A stretch of 8,463 nt of DNA from Bacteroidaceae bacterium (GCA_017561285.1 JAFZDG010000305.1:1-8463), one strand, 5' to 3'. Positions 1 to 6,376 are shown, numbered from the stretch's first letter. Made by a program: numbers and translations. Notes: generated by a model from the letters alone, not told the origin.

Positions 1-228
1 GGTGGTGGTACAGGTCGTACATTGCACCCCGATAATATGGCTGCCGGTCCTGCTTCGTACGGTATGACCGACACAATGGGCCGTATGCACAGCGACGCTC
101 AATTTGCAGGTTCTTCTTCAGTACCCGCACACGTTGAGATGATGGGCTTCCTCGGTATTGGTAACAATCCTATGGTAGGTTGCACCGTAGCTTGCGCTGT
201 TGACGTTGCTACTGCACTCAATAAGTAA
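1..228 (+). CDS. C-terminal fragment of an unrecognised protein
   Basis: Reading frame 1 is open from the first base to a TAA at 226-228, giving 75 residues of a protein whose start lies outside the window. The fragment opens with a glycine-rich GGGTGR stretch, continues through a Met/Gly/Ala-rich segment (HPDNMAAGPASYGM), and ends in a hydrophobic run with VGCTVACAVDVATAL before a terminal NK. Low charge and many small residues suggest a tightly packed enzyme core or cofactor-binding end rather than a linker. I do not recognise the family and assign no function. A TTG at 22-24 could be read as a start, but the frame is open upstream of it, so it is more likely an internal leucine. An intrinsic terminator follows 25 nt after the stop, so this is the last gene of its transcript. 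Confidence 0.8.
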   Translation, partial: GGGTGRTLHPDNMAAGPASYGMTDTMGRMHSDAQFAGSSSVPAHVEMMGFLGIGNNPMVGCTVACAVDVATALNK

Positions 229-253
229 TTTGGTACATTACATACCATCTGTT

Positions 254-287
254 AGGGACAATTCTCTTGTAGGGTTGTCCCTTTTTC
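254..287 (+). terminator. Rho-independent terminator of the left-end gene
   Basis: An 8-bp perfect stem (AGGGACAA at 254-261 with TTGTCCCT at 275-282) encloses a 13-nt loop and runs directly into TTTTT at 282-286. It sits 25 nt after the stop of the left-end gene in the right orientation. On the minus strand no T-run follows the stem, so it would be a poor terminator for the opposing gene that ends at 303. Confidence 0.8.
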
Positions 288-302
288 TATATCTTGTATT
301 TC

Positions 303-977
303 TTATCGAAAAAAGAAGTAGTATATAAAGAATGACACAAACAGAAGCATACCTATGATTGCGGCAATATTGCGGAATGCAGGAAACCACTTATAGTGTT
401 GTATGGCAATAGGCTTGTGGTGTATCTTATTGCGGAGATATGCAATTTGCCATTTTTCTAAATATCCGACATTACTGGTTGATATGTAATAACAGTTGCC
501 TATTGTCTCCTTTTTTATATGCTCCATACCACGCATTAAAATGCGTCCGAAGCCAACATATACGGCACAAACATCAGATATATATTTTTTTTCAGAAGAT
601 ATTTCTCTCAGTCCATGTACCCATAGAAGCTTATAACACAATTCGTGAGCAATGATAGTCATTATTTGAGCCGGTGGGTACATTTGATGCAAGAATCGGT
701 TCTTGTCCAATACAATATAGAGCGTTCTGTCGCTGTTGTAGTTGGAGTATTGGGGGATGTTGCGTTTGAGATCATCCAACTTTACCGTCACAGTGTAATC
801 CAGTAGGCCTACATCTGCTGCCATATATAGAGCAACGGTTTGTACATCGCTCGCTGTATAGTCGGAGCGTAGGTCAAAGGACCTTACACCAAACTCTTTG
901 CGATAGTTGCCCTTTATGTGTTGTCGGAGCTTGTCAACTACGATGTCTAACTCTTTTTCCGAAATGTGATTTTCCAT
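303..977 (-). CDS. Tail-anchored zincin-like protein with degenerate HExxH
   Basis: 224 residues. The first ~200 are predicted soluble, and residues ~203-223 form one hydrophobic helix ending in a single Arg, so the protein looks C-terminally membrane anchored with the bulk in the cytoplasm. Residues 106-118 (IMTIIAHELCYKL) have the shape of a zinc-metallopeptidase active-site helix: H111 and E112 are in place, but the second zinc ligand of HExxH is Y115. Downstream, SEKKYISDVCAVYVGFG (128-144) resembles the helix that supplies the third ligand in such proteins. A GYLEKWQIAYL segment (171-181) follows. The start ATG at 975-977 is the only sensible one. It lies 22 nt past the terminator hairpin of the upstream esterase gene, and I see no clear promoter in that gap, so expression may depend on read-through. 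The family has no name I can give; it is either a catalytically dead relative or one with altered metal binding. Confidence 0.75.
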   Translation of the reverse strand: MENHISEKELDIVVDKLRQHIKGNYRKEFGVRSFDLRSDYTASDVQTVALYMAADVGLLDYTVTVKLDDLKRNIPQYSNYNSDRTLYIVLDKNRFLHQMYPPAQIMTIIAHELCYKLLWVHGLREISSEKKYISDVCAVYVGFGRILMRGMEHIKKETIGNCYYISTSNVGYLEKWQIAYLRNKIHHKPIAIQHYKWFPAFRNIAAIIGMLLFVSFFIYYFFFR

Positions 978-999
978 ATGATGGTATTATAGGTATATA

Positions 1000-1034
1000 A
1001 ATCAAATGCGTGGTGATGTGCCACGCATTTGATT
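1000..1034 (-). terminator. 14-bp hairpin terminator after the esterase gene
   Basis: A perfect 14-bp inverted repeat (1000-1013 with 1021-1034) encloses a 7-nt loop. It begins 3 nt after the esterase stop codon (1038-1040) reading leftward. The sequence after the stem on the minus strand (TTATATACC) has only a weak T-run, so termination may be partial. It may also serve as a 3' stabilising hairpin while allowing some read-through into the 303-977 gene. Confidence 0.65.
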
Positions 1035-1037
1035 GTT

Positions 1038-1964
1038 TTACTCACTCAATATAAATGAGAAGGGAACCTCGAGGCGTTCGGCCCAACAGTTTTCGTTATG
1101 GTCGTGGCCATCGAAAATGAGGCTTATAAAGTGTTCTGTATCCCACACATTCTCGTTGAAGAGTATATTAACATTTTCTTGATAGGGTGCATAGTCGGCA
1201 TCTATACCTTCGGTACCGCAATCCATATATATGCGATTGTAGTTGATGTGAGGTTGATTGTTCTCGAGATATTTTATAAATGCTTGCGCCCATTGGTCGT
1301 TGTTGCCACCCAAAGGCAAGCTGCCAAATGAAAGGTGTGTTGACATACAAATAGCTCCGCCAAAAACGAGCGGATATTCACATATGGCATAGAGCGATAT
1401 AAGACCACCCATACTCGATCCCATAATAATTGTATGGTCGCGATCGGTGAGTGGTTGGTATTTATTGTCTATAAACGGCTTTAGCTCGCGAACAATAAAT
1501 CTCAAATAATCATCGCCCAGAGGTGACATCGGACCAAAGTCGGTAGTGTTTTGGGGCATATATTTGATTACCTTATTGGGGAAGTATTCGTTCAGGCGGT
1601 TTTCGGTATTGTCTATGGCTACAACGATGGTATTTTTGATAGTGTTGTTGTCTATTAGTTCGCTTATCACTTCATCAACACGCCACTCTTGGTTGTTCCA
1701 AGTGGTGTTGGCATCGAAGAGCATCTGTCCATCGTGCATATATAGCACTTGGCACTTGTCGCCGGTTTTATATCCTTTGGGCAACCACACATTCACATCG
1801 CGAGCCGGGATGTATTTTGATGGAAAATCGGGGTAACATTCCAATGTGCCGGCACTTATTTGTTGTGTCGATAAGGGTTTTTCTTCGGTGCGAGTGAGAA
1901 GGAAAATTATTATACCTGCAATGGCAACGGCAATTACAGCCAATAGAATGTTCTTGAGTTTCAT
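1038..1964 (-). CDS. Membrane-anchored esterase, alpha/beta-hydrolase (PF00756 type)
   Basis: 308 residues. Residues ~5-24 form an N-terminal hydrophobic segment after MKLKN with no lipobox cysteine, so this is a signal anchor or uncleaved signal peptide that places the enzyme outside the cytoplasmic membrane. The rest matches the putative-esterase family that includes enterobactin esterase Fes and esterase D. YMHDGQMLFD (75-84) is the family's beta-strand/oxyanion motif. GSSMGG (182-187) holds the nucleophile Ser184. DCGTEG (248-253) probably supplies the acid, and GHDHNENCW (286-294) supplies the catalytic His287 followed by the usual Trp. The family hydrolyses carboxylic esters such as siderophore, sugar-acetyl or feruloyl esters; the substrate cannot be read from sequence. 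The gene stands alone, with its own promoter upstream and a hairpin just after the stop. Nearby genes (cydAB on one side, the zincin-like protein on the other) give no hint of substrate. Confidence 0.88.
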   Translation of the reverse strand: MKLKNILLAVIAVAIAGIIIFLLTRTEEKPLSTQQISAGTLECYPDFPSKYIPARDVNVWLPKGYKTGDKCQVLYMHDGQMLFDANTTWNNQEWRVDEVISELIDNNTIKNTIVVAIDNTENRLNEYFPNKVIKYMPQNTTDFGPMSPLGDDYLRFIVRELKPFIDNKYQPLTDRDHTIIMGSSMGGLISLYAICEYPLVFGGAICMSTHLSFGSLPLGGNNDQWAQAFIKYLENNQPHINYNRIYMDCGTEGIDADYAPYQENVNILFNENVWDTEHFISLIFDGHDHNENCWAERLEVPFSFILSE

Positions 1965-2030
1965 AACAAAGGTGTTTGGTGATATACTATAAAAATGTGT
2001 TTGTATTTTCTTTTTTCCAAAACGGATTTA

Positions 2031-2061
2031 CAAATTTACATATTTTATTTCATAATTACAA
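2031..2061 (-). promoter_or_regulatory. Bacteroidota-type promoter for the esterase gene
   Basis: Read on the minus strand, TTG (2059-2061), then 20 nt, then TAAATTTG (2031-2038). This matches the Bacteroidota primary sigma-factor pattern of a -33 TTG and a -7 TAnnTTTG. It leaves a 5' leader of roughly 60 nt before the ATG at 1962-1964. Confidence 0.6.
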
Positions 2062-2092
2062 TTGTTGAGCTTTACGTTGCGTTGCTGCGTGC

Positions 2093-2127
2093 AAAAAAAT
2101 GCCCCACGCAGCCGGGCTGTATGGGGC
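2093..2127 (-). terminator. Rho-independent terminator of the cyd operon
   Basis: On the minus strand a GC-rich hairpin (GCCCCA/TGGGGC outer stem, a two-base internal loop, CAGC/GCTG inner stem, 3-nt loop, 2101-2127) is followed by seven T residues (A run at 2093-2099 on the plus strand). It starts 25 nt after the cydB stop and separates the operon from the esterase promoter. Confidence 0.88.
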
Positions 2128-2151
2128 GTAGTTGTTTGATATTTAGGCTAT

Positions 2152-3294
2152 TTAGTATTTGTCGCCACTTTCAAGCTCTTCTTTTGTAAGCGATTTTTGG
2201 TCCATTTTACGCCAGAAGTAGGCTATGTATGCCACTACAAAGGGTATAATGAGTGATACTATGGCCATTGTGCGAAGGGTAAATTCGCTCGAACAGCTGT
2301 TTGACAAGGTAAGTGAGCATTGCAAGTCGGCCGATGAGGGATAGTAGGCTGTACCGTTATAGCCGGCAATCATAAAGAGAGCCATAACAGCCAATACAGT
2401 GCCGGGTGCAGCCAGCCATATACCTTTGTTAAACTCTTTCTTTAGCAATGTGAGTAGTACGCCTACTACGAGCAATACGGCTCCCAATAGCAACATTATC
2501 AGTACAGCAGGCATCTCAAGTAGGTTGTGCAGATACTTGCCCTTTTCCATCGATACTATGCCATTGGCATCTACGGCATATCCATCCATAGTGATAAGTT
2601 GTATTACCACTAATAAAAACATTACCAGGAAACATACAAAGTATATCAAAAGGCTGCGGCGAAGTTGGGTAGCCAATTGGCTGTGGTTTATATTGTTTAT
2701 CATATACAATGCACCAAGGCATATAGCCAGGAACATAACCATCAGACCAAACTCTACATTGAAGGGATTGGCTACAGCTTCAAGACCACGCCAATCGCTG
2801 CACCAACGGCTAATGACGGGTGCGCCTATATCGCCTACGGCATTTTTATCGACTATAAATTGTGAGCCGGTAAAGAATGTTCCCACTGCTGTGCCTATCA
2901 ATAGCGGAGCTAAGCAACCATTGAGGGTGAGGAAAATGCGAAATGCTGTCTTACCCAGAATATTGCCGGCCTTGCCTTGAAATTCGTAGGATACGGCTTG
3001 TAGTACAAAAGTGATGAGTATAAGTATCCACACCCAATATGCACCGCCGAAACTTGTACTATAGAATAGAGGGAACGAGGCAAAAAATGCACCACCAAAA
3101 GTTACCAATGTGGTGAAGGTAAGCTCCCATTTGCGACCGGTCGAGTTGACAATGAGTTGTCGCTCATCTTCGTTTTTACCGGCCAAGAATATCATAGCAT
3201 TACCTCCTTGTACAAATAGGAGAAATACCAATAGACCGCCCAAAAGGGCTATTAAGAACCACCAATAATGTTGTAAAAAATCGTAAGTAATCAT
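2152..3294 (-). CDS. cydB: Cytochrome bd ubiquinol oxidase subunit II
   Basis: 380 residues, about the usual length for CydB. It is a polytopic inner-membrane protein with about nine hydrophobic helices, starting at residues ~12-30 (WFLIALLGGLLVFLLFVQGG). CydB carries no haem ligands of its own; it pairs with CydA to form the core of the quinol:O2 oxidoreductase and helps shape the oxygen and proton paths. Supporting segments: YEFQGKAGNILGK (103-115), GTAVGTFFTGSQF (134-146), and GYNGTAYYPS (311-320) followed by a Ser/Cys-rich loop and SEFTLRTM (336-343), a pattern I associate with Bacteroidota CydB. A charged tail (KEELESGDKY) ends the protein in the cytoplasm. It lies 15 nt after cydA with a strong ribosome binding site in the gap, and a terminator follows, so it is the last gene of the operon. 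Confidence 0.96.
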   Translation of the reverse strand: MITYDFLQHYWWFLIALLGGLLVFLLFVQGGNAMIFLAGKNEDERQLIVNSTGRKWELTFTTLVTFGGAFFASFPLFYSTSFGGAYWVWILILITFVLQAVSYEFQGKAGNILGKTAFRIFLTLNGCLAPLLIGTAVGTFFTGSQFIVDKNAVGDIGAPVISRWCSDWRGLEAVANPFNVEFGLMVMFLAICLGALYMINNINHSQLATQLRRSLLIYFVCFLVMFLLVVIQLITMDGYAVDANGIVSMEKGKYLHNLLEMPAVLIMLLLGAVLLVVGVLLTLLKKEFNKGIWLAAPGTVLAVMALFMIAGYNGTAYYPSSADLQCSLTLSNSCSSEFTLRTMAIVSLIIPFVVAYIAYFWRKMDQKSLTKEELESGDKY

Positions 3295-3302
3295 AGTCGT
3301 TT

Positions 3303-3308
3303 CTCCTT
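3303..3308 (-). promoter_or_regulatory. Shine-Dalgarno site for cydB
   Basis: On the minus strand AAGGAG lies 8 nt before the cydB ATG, inside the 15-nt cydA-cydB gap. A consensus site is notable because the other starts in this window lack one, as is usual in Bacteroidota. It probably supports efficient re-initiation so that the two subunits are made in step. Confidence 0.75.
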
Positions 3309-3309
3309 T

Positions 3310-4797
3310 TTATTTGGTTTCGGTTTGAGGGCCTTGCTTGATGGCTTTTAACAATATACGTATCTCGATGGCGAGGAACAGCGTGAAGATGGCAACGAAG
3401 AGGAAGAAGGTTGTTTGCACAGCTCCAACACTAACACTCGAAACGGCAGCCTTGACGGGGAGTAGGCCTTCGATGGTCCATGGTTGACGACCTACTTCGG
3501 CAACAATCCATCCGGCTTGGCCTGCCATATATACCAAAGGTATAGAGAGCAATGCTACCCATTGCAGCCATTTCATATCTTTGATGCGACCTTTCCATTC
3601 GGCCCATAATACTACCACCATAAGCAACAAAAGGAAACTGCCTAACCCTACCATTACGCGGAATGCCCAATATACCAACGGTACGGGTGGTACCAATTCT
3701 TCGGGCGAATCGATATAGCCATAGCCAAAATAATTGACATTCTCCTCGAGTACTTTGCGCGCATCTGCTGCAGCAACCGGATCGCTATCTTTGAGTCGGC
3801 GATATTCGCCAAAAGCCTCTAACGCTACTTTGCCGCGTTCTATTTTGTCGTTGGCCGATGGGTGTACTGTGCCATCGGGGGTAGTATAACCATTGAGTAG
3901 GTCGTTTATACCCGGTACGTAGCCATTGATGTCGTGAGTGGCAAGTATCGAGAGTACGCCGGGCACTTCAACACCGGGTACAATAGAGAATGGCGCACGT
4001 GTGCCGCCATCTTCAAGACCTTCGGCAGCAGCAAGCTTCATAGGTTGGTACTCGGCAACGTGAATACCCGATTGGTCGCCACTAAACATCACAGCAAATG
4101 TACCTATAATACCTACAATGGCTGCTACACGTATGCTGGCAAGGGCAAAGCGAGTCTCGCGTTTCTTGAGCAGATACCAACAGCTGATGCCTATAACAAA
4201 GATAGAGCCGGTCATCCAGCCGCTGAATACTGAGTGGAAAAATTTAGATATGGCGACCGGATTGAGTACCAACGCCCAGAAATCAACCATCTCATGGCGT
4301 ACGGTGTCGGGGTTAAATTCCATACCTACGGGATGTTGCATCCATGAGTTGGCTACCAAAATCCATACAGCCGATATCGCTGCACCTATACCGGTGAGCC
4401 ATGTAGATGCCAAGTGTACTTTCTTGCTCACCTTGTCCCAACCAAAGAACATCACAGCAAAGAAGGTTGCTTCCATAAAGAAGGCAAAGATACCTTCTAT
4501 GGCCAGCGGTGCACCAAAAATGTCGCCAACAAACCACGAATAGTTGCTCCAGTTGGTTCCAAATTCAAATTCGAGAATAATACCGGTTGCAATACCTACG
4601 GCAAAGTTTATACCGAATAATTTCATCCAGAACTTGGCCGTTTGCTTCCAGAATTCATCTTTTTTAATCACATAGATTGTTTCCATTGTTGCCATAATCA
4701 CTGCCAATCCCAGTGTCAGGGGTACAAAAATCCAGTGATATCCGGCGGTGAGGGCAAATTGTGCCCTTGACCAATTGACTAATGCCGTTTCTACCAT
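3310..4797 (-). CDS. cydA: Cytochrome bd ubiquinol oxidase subunit I
   Basis: 495 residues. This is the catalytic, haem-bearing subunit that oxidises membrane quinol and reduces O2 to water without pumping protons. Key residues align with E. coli CydA at an offset of two through the first half: H21 (high-spin haem, E. coli H19), E101 and E109 (E99, E107), H188 (haem b558, H186), and K254 and E259 of the quinol loop (K252, E257). M382 in FRVMVG is the second b558 ligand (M393). GRQPW (436-440) marks a true bd-type oxidase. The interval between K254 and M382 is about 128 residues against 141 in E. coli, so the quinol loop appears to be of the long type. The protein has about nine membrane helices. 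It starts at the ATG at 4795-4797, 36 nt after the DUF4492 gene, preceded by A/T-rich sequence without a Shine-Dalgarno motif. In Bacteroides this oxidase supports growth and oxygen consumption at nanomolar O2. Confidence 0.98.
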   Translation of the reverse strand: MVETALVNWSRAQFALTAGYHWIFVPLTLGLAVIMATMETIYVIKKDEFWKQTAKFWMKLFGINFAVGIATGIILEFEFGTNWSNYSWFVGDIFGAPLAIEGIFAFFMEATFFAVMFFGWDKVSKKVHLASTWLTGIGAAISAVWILVANSWMQHPVGMEFNPDTVRHEMVDFWALVLNPVAISKFFHSVFSGWMTGSIFVIGISCWYLLKKRETRFALASIRVAAIVGIIGTFAVMFSGDQSGIHVAEYQPMKLAAAEGLEDGGTRAPFSIVPGVEVPGVLSILATHDINGYVPGINDLLNGYTTPDGTVHPSANDKIERGKVALEAFGEYRRLKDSDPVAAADARKVLEENVNYFGYGYIDSPEELVPPVPLVYWAFRVMVGLGSFLLLLMVVVLWAEWKGRIKDMKWLQWVALLSIPLVYMAGQAGWIVAEVGRQPWTIEGLLPVKAAVSSVSVGAVQTTFFLFVAIFTLFLAIEIRILLKAIKQGPQTETK

Positions 4798-4833
4798 AAC
4801 TTTTTGGTTTTTATTGTTGTTATTCTTTTATTA

Positions 4834-5043
4834 TCATCGGGTTAACTCGGTACTAACATGGTCTATTTTCTCAGCCTCATTCTTGCCTGCAAGTATGGGC
4901 TGGAAGAAAAACAATCTTAATACAAAAAAAAGGATAAAAATTTTGAGAAAAATCAGCATCCATAACGGACGGCCCCAAGTCATATTCTTGAAACCTTCTA
5001 CATAGAAATTTTTGATGGCGATAAGTGTGTTTTTAATCTTCAT
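4834..5043 (-). CDS. DUF4492 small membrane protein, first gene of the cyd operon
   Basis: 69 residues from the ATG at 5041-5043 to TGA at 4834-4836. The pattern FYVEGFKNMTWGRPLW followed by one membrane helix (about residues 28-48) and a short charged tail matches the DUF4492 family, which I know as a small protein encoded next to cydAB in Bacteroidota. The frame is open further upstream to a TTG at 5086-5088, but that triplet is itself the -33 element of the promoter, so the internal ATG is the real start. Function is not established to my knowledge. Placement as leader of the oxidase operon, single-helix topology and small size parallel the extra subunits CydX and CydH of E. coli bd oxidase, so an accessory subunit or assembly role is a reasonable inference. 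No sequence similarity to those proteins is claimed. Confidence 0.87.
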   Translation of the reverse strand: MKIKNTLIAIKNFYVEGFKNMTWGRPLWMLIFLKIFILFFVLRLFFFQPILAGKNEAEKIDHVSTELTR

Positions 5044-5058
5044 GGTAAGTAATTTTTG

Positions 5059-5088
5059 CAAAAGTATATCAAATATTTTGAAAAGCAA
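5059..5088 (-). promoter_or_regulatory. Bacteroidota-type promoter of the cyd operon
   Basis: On the minus strand TTG (5086-5088), 19 nt, TACTTTTG (5059-5066): a full match to the -33/-7 pattern. The predicted transcript starts about 10 nt before the ATG at 5043, so the leader is very short. The short AT-rich leader leaves little room for leader-based control; any oxygen or redox regulation would have to act upstream of or over the promoter. Confidence 0.65.
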
Positions 5089-5305
5089 GAAAAATATATA
5101 TAAAAATAACCTTGTTGTGGAAAAAGTTTTTTAAGTTGCCTGTTGTAGATGATTCTTCGGCTCATGAAAAAAAGCCTTGTGTTATGTATTGCAAAATGTC
5201 ATAACACAATCAACCAACATATTGTTTAAGGTCTCTATAAAAAATGGTTATATGGCAAACGTCAGTCTTGATAAATAAAAAAGAAATGATAAAACCAAAC
5301 AGTAA
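5089..5305. other. AT-rich non-coding gap upstream of the cyd operon
   Basis: About 220 bases with no convincing gene on either strand. It lies between the cyd promoter and the DUF1016 remnant. The only structure I see is the 10-bp inverted repeat at 5177-5209 with an adjacent A7 run. A 45-codon frame at 5244-5381 (plus) looks like chance. Some of this DNA is probably decayed 5' sequence of the DUF1016 gene, but I can align only its last part. Confidence 0.6.
5167..5209 (-). terminator. 10-bp inverted repeat plus T7, possible leftward terminator
   Basis: TTGTGTTATG at 5177-5186 is perfectly repeated in inverse at 5200-5209, with a 13-nt loop. On the minus strand the stem is followed by GGC and then seven T residues (5167-5173). 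The stem is AT-rich and therefore weak. It could insulate the cyd promoter from transcripts entering from the right, or be a dyad operator about 90 bp upstream of that promoter. Confidence 0.4.
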
Positions 5306-5526
5306 TTCAATCTGCTTGCGTTATATTACAACCCAAAATATCCAGATATGGGATTGTCTCCGAGAAACCTATGGGATATGAAAAGTTTTATCTTCGTTAT
5401 AATGAGGAAGATACAAAACTGCGACAGGCTGTCGCAGTTTTACTGTGGAGTCATAATCTGCTTCTGATGAGTTACAATCTATCTCCGGATTTAGTAACAG
5501 CTGAAATGAAGAAATTGAAAGAATAA
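5306..5526 (+). pseudogene. Remnant of a DUF1016 (YhcG-type) nuclease gene
   Basis: Two adjacent frames together spell part of the DUF1016 N-terminal domain, found in YhcG-like proteins with a C-terminal PDDEXK nuclease domain. In the first frame 5339-5383 reads YPDMGLSPRNLWDMK. In the second frame, from 5386, FYLRYNEEDTKLRQAVAVL is followed by WSHNLLLMSYNLS. Restoring one base after 5385 would give WDMKRFYLRY, which is what the family would predict, so a one-base deletion is the likely lesion. A stop at 5303-5305 closes the first frame upstream, and TAA at 5524-5526 closes the second. Only about 70 of the usual ~340 residues remain: the N-terminal start and the whole nuclease domain are missing. 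The last ~15 residues do not clearly match the family. The gene was probably acquired as part of an accessory or defence-type locus and then deleted; its 3' end stops 6 nt from the end of the neighbouring convergent gene. Confidence 0.7.
5415..5441. repeat. 13-bp near-perfect palindrome, possible bidirectional terminator
   Basis: Two 13-base arms (5415-5427 and 5429-5441) are exact inverse copies around a single G. As RNA this folds into an 11-bp GC-cored stem with a 5-nt loop, flanked by A4 on the left and T4 on the right, the layout of a bidirectional terminator. It lies 92 nt past the end of the hemolysin III gene on the minus strand and could end that transcript. It also encodes the KLRQAVAVL segment of the DUF1016 remnant, so its symmetry may be partly accidental. 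Confidence 0.5.
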
Positions 5527-5532
5527 CTTATA

Positions 5533-6218
5533 TCAGACACCAAATATCGATAGTATATTCCATACAGCCACCATATGGAATATGTCGCCCAGGATAATGA
5601 GAATATGAAAAACGGTATGCATATAGCGTACCTTGTGTATGCTGTAGAGTACAGCCCCTGATATGTAGCTGATGCCTTCGGCAATAACCCATCCTACACA
5701 CTCCAGCCAACGCAGTCGTAGAATGGCTTGAATGCTACCAAGATAGTTAATCCCATAAGTACGTAACATATAGTCTCGAAGTAGCTGTGCGTACTCATTT
5801 TTCTGAAACTGAGTGCTGTACCTACAATGGCACAAAGCCATACGAAGGCAAATATTAACCATCCCCATACGGTGGCACCTCCATTTAAGAAGGCAATGAG
5901 TGTTACAGGGGAGTAGCATCCTGCTATATGCCAGTAAATGGCTGTGTGGTCGAGTTTGCGTATGAGAGCCTTGCCTCGTGTTTTGTCGGCCGGGTAGGCG
6001 TGGTATATGGCCGATGTCGTATAGGAAAATAGCAAGCCAAACAAATAGAGCCACAGACTCACCAGTGTGAGCGTTGAACCTGTTTGGTAGCCTTTGTATA
6101 GAAACATACAGCATACTACGATACTGATTATTCCACCCAAAATATGAGTGGTGCAATTGGCAATCTCTTCTTTGGGAGTATATTTGACAATAGGCTTTTG
6201 TTCGGCAATATTTCTCAT
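5533..6218 (-). pseudogene. trhA: Hemolysin III / PAQR family membrane protein, frameshifted
   Basis: The intact product would have about 228 residues and seven membrane helices, typical of the hemolysin III / TrhA branch of the PAQR superfamily. The first frame (6218 to 5697) carries EEIANCTTH (18-25), the SAIYH motif (S69, H73), and KLDHTAIYWHIAGCYSP (88-103, D90), then ends at a TAG at 5694-5696 after residue 174. The rest continues one frame over: VGWVIAEGISYISGAVLY, then YMHTVFH and GDIFH, ending at TGA 5533-5535. PAQR proteins use Ser, Asp and three His, including HxxxH, for a zinc site, so the shift parts one half of that site from the other. Re-inserting one G at 5703-5704 joins the frames as GWECVGWVIAEG. 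No slippery heptamer is visible, so this is a mutation or a sequencing error rather than programmed frameshifting. The ATG at 6216-6218 best fits the family; the frame is open further upstream to 6362, but that part shows no family features. Confidence 0.85.
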
Positions 6219-6238
6219 CGCAATGGTGTGTTGTGGAA

Positions 6239-6246
6239 CAAATGTA
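6239..6246 (-). promoter_or_regulatory. Possible -7 element for the hemolysin III gene
   Basis: TACATTTG on the minus strand, 20 nt before the ATG at 6216-6218, fits the Bacteroidota TAnnTTTG element. No TTG is found at the proper distance upstream, so the call is weak. It supports choosing the ATG at 6218 over upstream starts. Confidence 0.3.
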
Positions 6247-6376
6247 GTGATAATATTTGAAGTGTAATAGGATATAACTGTTTTTTTAACTACCTTCGCA
6301 ATCGCATTATAAAATTCTATATTTTGTATATTAAATACTATATAGCAGACCTCTGGGTACAATAAAACAATACGTT

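Noticed and set aside
2399..2980. 193-codon open frame on the plus strand
   Set aside because: It lies entirely antisense to cydB, whose identity is certain, and its translation has no recognisable features.
3934..4543. Two overlapping plus-strand open frames (99 and 141 codons)
   Set aside because: Both are antisense shadows of cydA; the cydA residues in this span include haem and quinol-loop positions.
5244..5381. 45-codon plus-strand frame starting ATG GTT ATA
   Set aside because: Composition looks random, it overlaps the better DUF1016 match in another frame, and it has no promoter or family signal.
5472..5684. 70-codon minus-strand frame
   Set aside because: It overlaps the C-terminal half of the hemolysin III gene in a different frame; the family motifs YMHTVFH and GDIFH are in the other frame.
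5694..5705. Programmed -1 frameshifting in the hemolysin III gene
   Set aside because: No slippery heptamer or clear downstream structure is visible, and the family is not known for recoding; a one-base deletion or read error is simpler.
6318..6326. TATATTTTG as the promoter of the C10 protease gene
   Set aside because: Its spacing is one base off the TAnnTTTG pattern and no TTG lies 19-21 nt upstream, so I did not list it.
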